The position numbers and the translations under genes are program-made. Below, one piece after another: positions 6,709-11,388 of a stretch of 11,388 bases of DNA. Below the pieces are notes generated by a model, which was not told the origin of the DNA, made no database searches, and worked only from the letters and a program-made list of their open reading frames with translations. The stretch's first letter is position 1, and every line of letters starts with the position of its first letter. The stretch spans positions 1-11,388 of the forward strand of contig JAENVZ010000121.1 of assembly GCA_016650315.1 (NCBI GenBank), written 5' to 3'. This DNA is from Alphaproteobacteria bacterium. GTDB lineage: Bacteria > Pseudomonadota > Alphaproteobacteria > Sphingomonadales > Sphingomonadaceae.

Positions 6709-7980
6709 ATGGCCCAGGATCGGGACAGGCGCAATTTGCCGCCGCTCAATCTCCATGTGCCGGAACCGCGATTTCGGCCGGGCGATACGGTTGATTTCAG
6801 CGATCTGGATATAGAGGCAGCGGGCACCACGCGACGTCCCGATGAAACGACCTGTCCGGCCGATATGCGCGATCTGGCTTATGGTCTTGTCCGTGTCCTT
6901 GACGATGAATATCGCGCAGTCGGCTCGTGGGATCCGAGACTGGACGGGGATACGTTGCTTCGAATTTTGCGTGCCATGGCGCTTACCCGCGCCTTTGACG
7001 AACGCATGTTCCGGGCGCAGCGGCAGGGCAAGACCAGCTTTTACATGAAATGCACAGGCGAGGAAGCGGTGGCGGTCGCGGCGGCTTTCGCGCTGCACCG
7101 CGACGACATGTGCTTTCCCAGCTATCGCCAGCAAGGCCTGCTCATTGCGCGCGATTGGCCGCTGGTCGACATGATGAACCAGATTTATTCGAACCGCGCC
7201 GACCGCCTTCAGGGCAAGCAAATGCCAATCATGTATTCCAGCAAGGAGGCCAGCTTTTTCTCCATTTCAGGCAACCTCGCCACGCAATGTCCGCAGGCGG
7301 TGGGCTGGGCGATGGCGAGCGCAGCCAAGGGGGATACGCGGATTGCCGCTTTCTGGTGCGGGGAAGGATCGACGGCGGAAGGGGATTTCCATTCGGCCTG
7401 CACTTTTGCCAGCGTTTACCGCGCGCCTGTCATATTGAATGTCGTGAATAATCAGTGGGCTATTTCTTCTTTTTCAGGCTTTGCGGGAGCAGAGGCAACA
7501 ACGTTTGCGGCACGGGCCATTGGCTACGGCATTGCTGGATTGCGTGTTGACGGTAATGATCCGCTGGCCGTCTATGCGGCGACGAAATGGGCTGCGGATC
7601 GGGCGCGGGCCAATGCGGGGCCGACGCTGATCGAACATTTCACCTATCGTGTAGAAGGGCACAGCACCTCGGACGATCCGTCCCAATATCGCTCTGTCAT
7701 GGAAAGCGAGGAATGGCCGCTCGGCGACCCGATCAAACGGTTGAAGCGCCATCTCATCGGCCTTGGCCTGTGGGATATGGAGCGGCAGGCGGCGATGGAT
7801 CTGGAGGTGGCCGAATATGTAAAGAATTGTGCAAAAGAGGCGGAAAAGAACGGCATTCTTGGTCATGGCTTGCACCAACCGCTTGAAACCCTGTTCGAAG
7901 GCGTCTTTGAAGAGATGCCCTGGCATTTGCGCGAACAGCGCGACCAGATGTTTGCGGAGTGGGAGGCGTCGAAGAAATGA
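6709..7980 (+). CDS. bkdA1: Branched-chain 2-oxoacid dehydrogenase E1 component, alpha subunit
   Basis: A 423-aa thiamine-diphosphate enzyme subunit that, with E1 beta, decarboxylates the 2-oxoacids from valine, leucine and isoleucine and transfers the acyl group to lipoyl-E2. The ThDP motif runs from GEGSTAEGDFHSA (from 218) to VILNVVNNQWAISS (to about 254). The conserved loop VEGHSTSDDPSQYR lies near 315-328. The N-terminal NLPPLNLHVPEPRF segment and SYRQQGLLIARDWPL are typical of BkdA1-type rather than pyruvate dehydrogenase E1 alpha. The ATG at 6709 is preferred, with GGAA 5 nt upstream; the frame extends to a GTG at 6679, but that lies inside the palindrome and lacks a ribosome binding site. 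The stop overlaps the E1 beta start as ATGA. Confidence 0.93.
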   Translation: MAQDRDRRNLPPLNLHVPEPRFRPGDTVDFSDLDIEAAGTTRRPDETTCPADMRDLAYGLVRVLDDEYRAVGSWDPRLDGDTLLRILRAMALTRAFDERMFRAQRQGKTSFYMKCTGEEAVAVAAAFALHRDDMCFPSYRQQGLLIARDWPLVDMMNQIYSNRADRLQGKQMPIMYSSKEASFFSISGNLATQCPQAVGWAMASAAKGDTRIAAFWCGEGSTAEGDFHSACTFASVYRAPVILNVVNNQWAISSFSGFAGAEATTFAARAIGYGIAGLRVDGNDPLAVYAATKWAADRARANAGPTLIEHFTYRVEGHSTSDDPSQYRSVMESEEWPLGDPIKRLKRHLIGLGLWDMERQAAMDLEVAEYVKNCAKEAEKNGILGHGLHQPLETLFEGVFEEMPWHLREQRDQMFAEWEASKK

Positions 7981-9011
7981 ACGACGTTGCCACCCAGGCC
8001 CGCCAGATGAACATGGTGCAGGCGATCAACAGCGCCATGGACGTGATGATGGCGCGCGATCCTGATGTCGTCGTCCTGGGCGAGGATGTCGGCTATTTTG
8101 GCGGCGTTTTCCGTGCCACGGCAGGGCTTCAGCACAAATATGGCAAGACGCGCGTGTTTGACACGCCCATCACCGAATGCGGCATCATTGGGGTCGCCGT
8201 CGGCATGGGCGCTTATGGCTTGCGTCCGGTGCCGGAAATCCAGTTCGCCGACTATATCTATCCCGCGCTCGACCAATTGGTGTCGGAAGCGGCGCGGCTG
8301 CGCTATCGTTCGGCTGGCGAGTTCACTGCGCCGATTACAGTGCGCAGCCCCTTTGGCGGCGGTATTTTTGGCGGGCAGACGCACAGCCAGTCGCCCGAAG
8401 GCATTTTCACCCATGTCTCGGGTATCAAAACGGTTATTCCTTCAACACCTTATGACGCAAAGGGCCTGCTGATCGCGGCAATTGAGGACAATGACCCGGT
8501 CATTTTCTTTGAACCCAAGCGCATCTACAATGGTCCGTTCGATGGTCATTATGACCGGCCGGCAAAGAATTGGGCGGGCAACGCCGATGCGCAGGTCCCT
8601 GAAGGCTATTACCGCATCGACCTTGGCAAGGCGCGAACGGTGCGGGAAGGGGATGCGCTGACCATATTGTGCTATGGCACTATGGTGCATGTGGTTTCCA
8701 GCACGGTGGCGGACATGGGCGTGGACGCCGACATTATCGATCTGCGCACGCTGGTTCCCCTCGATATAGAGGCGGTGGAGGCATCGGTGAAGAAAACCGG
8801 CCGCTGCATGATTGTGCATGAAGCAACGCGAACCAGCGGCTTTGGCGCGGAACTGTCCGCATTGGTGCAGGAACGCTGCTTTTACGCGCTTGAAGCGCCG
8901 ATCGAACGCGTGACCGGGTTCGATACGCCCTATCCGCACTCGCTGGAATGGGCCTATTTTCCAGGGCCAGTCCGCATCAGTGAGGCGATCAAGAAAATTC
9001 TGAAGGACTAG
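7977..9011 (+). CDS. bkdA2: Branched-chain 2-oxoacid dehydrogenase E1 component, beta subunit
   Basis: A 344-aa transketolase-like beta subunit that completes the E1 heterotetramer. Recognisable blocks are VVVLGEDVGYFGGVFRATAG near the N-terminus, TPITECGIIGVAVGMGAYGL, EIQFADYIYPALDQL, VRSPFGGGIFGGQTHSQSPE and the C-terminal domain with LRTLVPLDIEAVEASVKKTG and HEATRTSGFGAEL. The GGVFRATAGL and IYNGPFDGHYDRP segments match the branched-chain type. The ATG at 7977 overlaps the E1 alpha stop (ATGA) and has GGAGG 10 nt upstream; an upstream GTG at 7959 in the same frame is unlikely. It ends 6 nt before the E2 gene, so all three are translated from one message. Confidence 0.95.
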   Translation: MNDVATQARQMNMVQAINSAMDVMMARDPDVVVLGEDVGYFGGVFRATAGLQHKYGKTRVFDTPITECGIIGVAVGMGAYGLRPVPEIQFADYIYPALDQLVSEAARLRYRSAGEFTAPITVRSPFGGGIFGGQTHSQSPEGIFTHVSGIKTVIPSTPYDAKGLLIAAIEDNDPVIFFEPKRIYNGPFDGHYDRPAKNWAGNADAQVPEGYYRIDLGKARTVREGDALTILCYGTMVHVVSSTVADMGVDADIIDLRTLVPLDIEAVEASVKKTGRCMIVHEATRTSGFGAELSALVQERCFYALEAPIERVTGFDTPYPHSLEWAYFPGPVRISEAIKKILKD

Positions 9012-9017
9012 ACGCTT

Positions 9018-10265
9018 ATGGCACGTTTCATATTCAAACTGCCAGACATTGGTGAAGGCATAGCGGAAGCGGAAATCGTGAAGTGGCATGTTGCGGTTGG
9101 CGATGTTGTGGGCGAGGACCAACCCATCGCCGACATGATGACCGATAAGGCCACCGTCGAAATGGAATCGCCAGTGGCCGGTAAAGTGGCTGCGCTTGGC
9201 GGAGAAATCGGCGACCAGATTGCAATTGGGGCGGTGCTGGTTGAAATCGAAACAGAAGGGGAGGCTGATGCCGCCCCCGAAGCATCCAAGGTTCGCTCTC
9301 CCAACGCTTCAACGCGGTCCTCTGTAAAACTGAGTGAAAGCAATGAAATTCCGGCGGTTTCCGAATGTCCTTCGACCTTACCCAAAAATAGTGGGGCGAC
9401 GTCAAAAATCCTTGCCTCTCCCGCCGTTCGCGCACGTGCAAAGGCGCTTGGAATCGATCTGGCCTTGGTCCAGTCGCAAGGCGGACGCGTCCGGCACGCC
9501 GATCTTGACGCCTATCTGCTTTATAGCAAAGCCGCAGGTTATTACGCGTCTGGCAAGAATGCTGCGGTCCGGCCAGACGAGACGATCAAGATTGTCGGCC
9601 TGCGCCGTCGGATTGCCGTGAATATGCAGGCTTCCAAGCGCCATATTCCGCATTTCACTTATGTTGAGGAAATCGACGTTACCGCGCTGGAGGACATGCG
9701 CGCAGACCTGAACGCCAACCGCGGCGACCGGCCGAAATTGACGATGCTCCCATTTCTTATCGTGGCGCTATGCAAGGCCATCCCTGATTTTCCCATGGTC
9801 AATGCGCGTTATGATGACGAGGCGGGCATCGTAACCCGTCATGGCGCGGTGCATATGGGGATGGCAGCGCAGACTGAGGCCGGTCTGATGGTGCCAGTGA
9901 TCCTGGATGCACAAGATAAAAATATCTGGCAACTGGCTACCGAAATATCACGGCTTTCCAATGCGGTCCGCGATGGGAGTGCTACAAAAGCTGAACTGTC
10001 AGGCTCCACGATCACGCTGACCTCGCTCGGCGCGTTGGGGGGCATTGTTTCGACGCCGGTGATTAACCGGCCAGAAGTTGCAATTATTGGCGTCAATCGC
10101 ATCGTCGAGCGTCCGATCATCGCTGATGGCGAGATTGTCGCGGCGAAACTGATGAACCTGTCGACCAGTTGCGATCATCGGGTGGTTGATGGCTGGGACG
10201 CCGCGTATTTCATACAAGCGGTCAAAAGGCTGTTGGAAACGCCGGTCCTGTTGTTCTCGAATTGA
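9018..10265 (+). CDS. bkdB: Branched-chain 2-oxoacid dehydrogenase E2, dihydrolipoyl acyltransferase
   Basis: A 415-aa E2 core subunit that takes the acyl group from E1 on its lipoyl arm and passes it to CoA. There is one lipoyl domain at 1-80 with the lipoylated Lys44 in TDKATVEME, then a linker at about 81-128, a peripheral subunit-binding domain at about 130-168 (ASPAVRARAKALGIDL, GRVRHADLDAYL), a second linker and the catalytic domain at about 185-415. The active-site motif is DHRVVDGW with His387 and Asp391. The linkers are not very Ala/Pro-rich compared with other E2 proteins. No lipoamide dehydrogenase gene follows; the next gene converges from the other strand 16 nt on, so E3 must be encoded elsewhere. 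Confidence 0.94.
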   Translation: MARFIFKLPDIGEGIAEAEIVKWHVAVGDVVGEDQPIADMMTDKATVEMESPVAGKVAALGGEIGDQIAIGAVLVEIETEGEADAAPEASKVRSPNASTRSSVKLSESNEIPAVSECPSTLPKNSGATSKILASPAVRARAKALGIDLALVQSQGGRVRHADLDAYLLYSKAAGYYASGKNAAVRPDETIKIVGLRRRIAVNMQASKRHIPHFTYVEEIDVTALEDMRADLNANRGDRPKLTMLPFLIVALCKAIPDFPMVNARYDDEAGIVTRHGAVHMGMAAQTEAGLMVPVILDAQDKNIWQLATEISRLSNAVRDGSATKAELSGSTITLTSLGALGGIVSTPVINRPEVAIIGVNRIVERPIIADGEIVAAKLMNLSTSCDHRVVDGWDAAYFIQAVKRLLETPVLLFSN

Positions 10266-10281
10266 TCCGGGAAAGACGACC

Positions 10282-11298
10282 CTATCGGCCAACCATGACG
10301 AACCGATCCCCGACTTCAAGATCCAGCAATGCCGCACTTTCGCTATCGAGCGTGGCAGTGTCATCCTCTTCTGCCATTACAAAGCCATAACAGCACCGGA
10401 AATCCTTGAGTTTTCCTGTCGCGATCAGCACTTTTTTGCCTTTTGCCGCATTTACCGCAGCAAGCGTCACATCCCTTGCCTGCGCTATGGTACGCAAGCT
10501 GTCGGTTGGAGCGGTCATGGTCGGGCCGCCATCGAAAATATCGATATAGCCTGCGTGCTGAAATCCTTCTGTCTCCAGCATTCGCATGGCGGCGCGGCCA
10601 TTGGGGTGGGGCAGGCCAATGACGGCGCGGGCGCTTTCGGGAAGCATGGCGGTGTAGATCGGGTGCTTGGGCATCAGGTCGGCTATAAACTGGTTACCAT
10701 GGATGGCGTTGAAATCATCGGCCTCCTGAAAGCTCATCCCGAAAAACCGGCCTGCGAGCCCATCCCAGAAAGGCGAACCGCCTGCTTCGTCAATGACGCC
10801 GCGCAGTTCCGCGAGAATACGGTCGCCAAAGCGGCCACGATGCTGACGGACGAAAAGATAGCGGCTGCGCGCGAGGAGCAGGCCAAGCCCCTCGGCGCGC
10901 TCGCGTGGATGGAGGAAGAGGCCGCCCACCTCGCTCGATCCTTCAAGATCGGTCGTAAGGCTGAGCATTTCGGCGCGGAAGGTGCGGCCAAGTTCGCGTC
11001 TGTTTTGCGACAGGACGCCCAGGCGATAGCTGTAGAAGGGCCAGGTCTGCCCGACCTGCGTGAACATCTGGCATGTACCGCGCACTTGTCCGGTTTCGGC
11101 ATTTTCCAACACCATGACGATCAGTTCGTCTTCCAATATGTCCTCTTTGCGGGAGAGCGCCTGATCGGTGCGTTCAAGCTTTGCCTGCAATGAATCGCGA
11201 TCGGCGGGCAGGTTGGTGAAACCGCCGCCGGTAAGCTTCGCCATTTCATACAGGGTCTGCAGGTCATTGGGCCGTGCTGGCCGCATCAGGAAGCTCAA
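10282..11298 (-). CDS. astA: AstA, arginine N-succinyltransferase
   Basis: A 338-aa protein, close to E. coli AstA (344 aa), that succinylates L-arginine with succinyl-CoA in the first step of the AST arginine degradation pathway. Matching blocks are MRPARPNDL near the N-terminus, TGGGFTNLPADRDSL (23-37), GSSEVGGLFLHP (120-131), ELRGVIDEAGGSPFWDGL (164-181), FFGMSFQEADDF, DLMPKHPIYTAMLP (207-220) and YIDIFDGGPTM (251-261). I prefer the TTG at 11298: GGGG lies about 6 nt upstream, it overlaps the stop of the preceding gene (TTGA), and it places SFLMRP level with the MVIRP start of other AstA proteins. The ATG at 11286 is the alternative. It is probably co-transcribed with the upstream gene and converges on the E2 gene. 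Confidence 0.95.
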   Translation of the reverse strand: MSFLMRPARPNDLQTLYEMAKLTGGGFTNLPADRDSLQAKLERTDQALSRKEDILEDELIVMVLENAETGQVRGTCQMFTQVGQTWPFYSYRLGVLSQNRRELGRTFRAEMLSLTTDLEGSSEVGGLFLHPRERAEGLGLLLARSRYLFVRQHRGRFGDRILAELRGVIDEAGGSPFWDGLAGRFFGMSFQEADDFNAIHGNQFIADLMPKHPIYTAMLPESARAVIGLPHPNGRAAMRMLETEGFQHAGYIDIFDGGPTMTAPTDSLRTIAQARDVTLAAVNAAKGKKVLIATGKLKDFRCCYGFVMAEEDDTATLDSESAALLDLEVGDRFVMVGR

Positions 11299-11388
11299 AT
11301 CCGTCCCCTTTCGGCAATCCGTAATAAGGTGAGTGCAGATAATCCCGCCCGTTCGGCAAGGCTGTCGATGATCAGATATTCCTCAGCA
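11295..11388 (-). CDS. C-terminal end of an upstream gene, perhaps an M20-type hydrolase (partial)
   Basis: On the minus strand an open frame enters at the window edge and gives 30 residues ending at a TGA at 11295-11297. That stop overlaps the astA TTG start by two bases, within the 4-nt TTGA at 11295-11298. The residues EEYLIIDSLAERAGLSALTL resemble the extreme C-terminus of M20-family peptidases and deacylases, where an E-Y-(I/V)-x-(I/L)-D-S pattern precedes the last helix. The fragment is too short for a firm call. Its coupling to astA suggests a role in arginine or amide metabolism. AstE of E. coli belongs to a different family, so this would not be a standard AstE. Confidence 0.45.
   Translation of the reverse strand, partial: AEEYLIIDSLAERAGLSALTLLRIAERGRI

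Noticed and set aside
10186..11193. Long plus-strand open frame (335 codons) opposite astA
   Set aside because: It lies wholly antisense to a well-matched AstA and runs on from the E2 end. Its translation shows no recognisable motif; high GC at third positions routinely opens such antisense frames.

Overview
The window reads as an ordinary piece of an alphaproteobacterial chromosome, most likely from Sphingomonadales (a Sphingobium- or Sphingopyxis-like organism). This is inferred from the GC-rich coding style, the suf gene order sufC-sufD-sufS-DUF59-HesB with a short SufD, the compact ATGA-type overlaps, and the protein flavour of ThyA, DapD and the branched-chain E1/E2 genes. No search could be run, so the genus is not fixed.

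Region by region. 1-3225 (+): the 3' part of a SUF iron-sulfur assembly operon, with the end of sufC, then sufD, sufS, a DUF59/SufT-like gene and an A-type carrier. Every junction overlaps. SufCD is the ATPase/scaffold part, SufS supplies sulfur, the A-type protein carries clusters onward and the SufT-like protein assists maturation. 3297-4811 (+): a HAD pyrimidine 5'-nucleotidase and dapD, 9 nt apart and probably co-transcribed. 4825-4962: a strong hairpin, then a tRNA-Pro(CGG) gene on the minus strand with its own sigma70-like promoter at 5005-5033. 5070-5603 (-): a short RadC-like JAB-domain protein without the helix-hairpin-helix part, with an uncertain start. 5672-6604 (+): a long-form thymidylate synthase that appears to start at TTG. 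6632-10265 (+): a promoter with two nested or adjacent dyads, followed by a branched-chain 2-oxoacid dehydrogenase operon (E1 alpha, E1 beta, E2). E3 (lipoamide dehydrogenase) is not in the operon. 10282-11388 (-): arginine N-succinyltransferase astA, converging on the E2 gene with a 16-nt gap, preceded by the last 30 codons of an overlapping upstream gene that looks like the C-terminus of an M20-type hydrolase.

The genes serve core metabolism: Fe-S biogenesis, lysine/peptidoglycan precursor synthesis, dTMP synthesis, and catabolism of branched-chain amino acids and arginine. Lipoyl-dependent catabolism and Fe-S assembly are linked only loosely, in that lipoate synthase needs Fe-S clusters. 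I see no transposon, phage, CRISPR, toxin-antitoxin or defence locus, and no convincing undescribed system. The points that most deserve a second look are the paired dyads at the bkd promoter and the odd N-terminal part of the JAB-domain gene.
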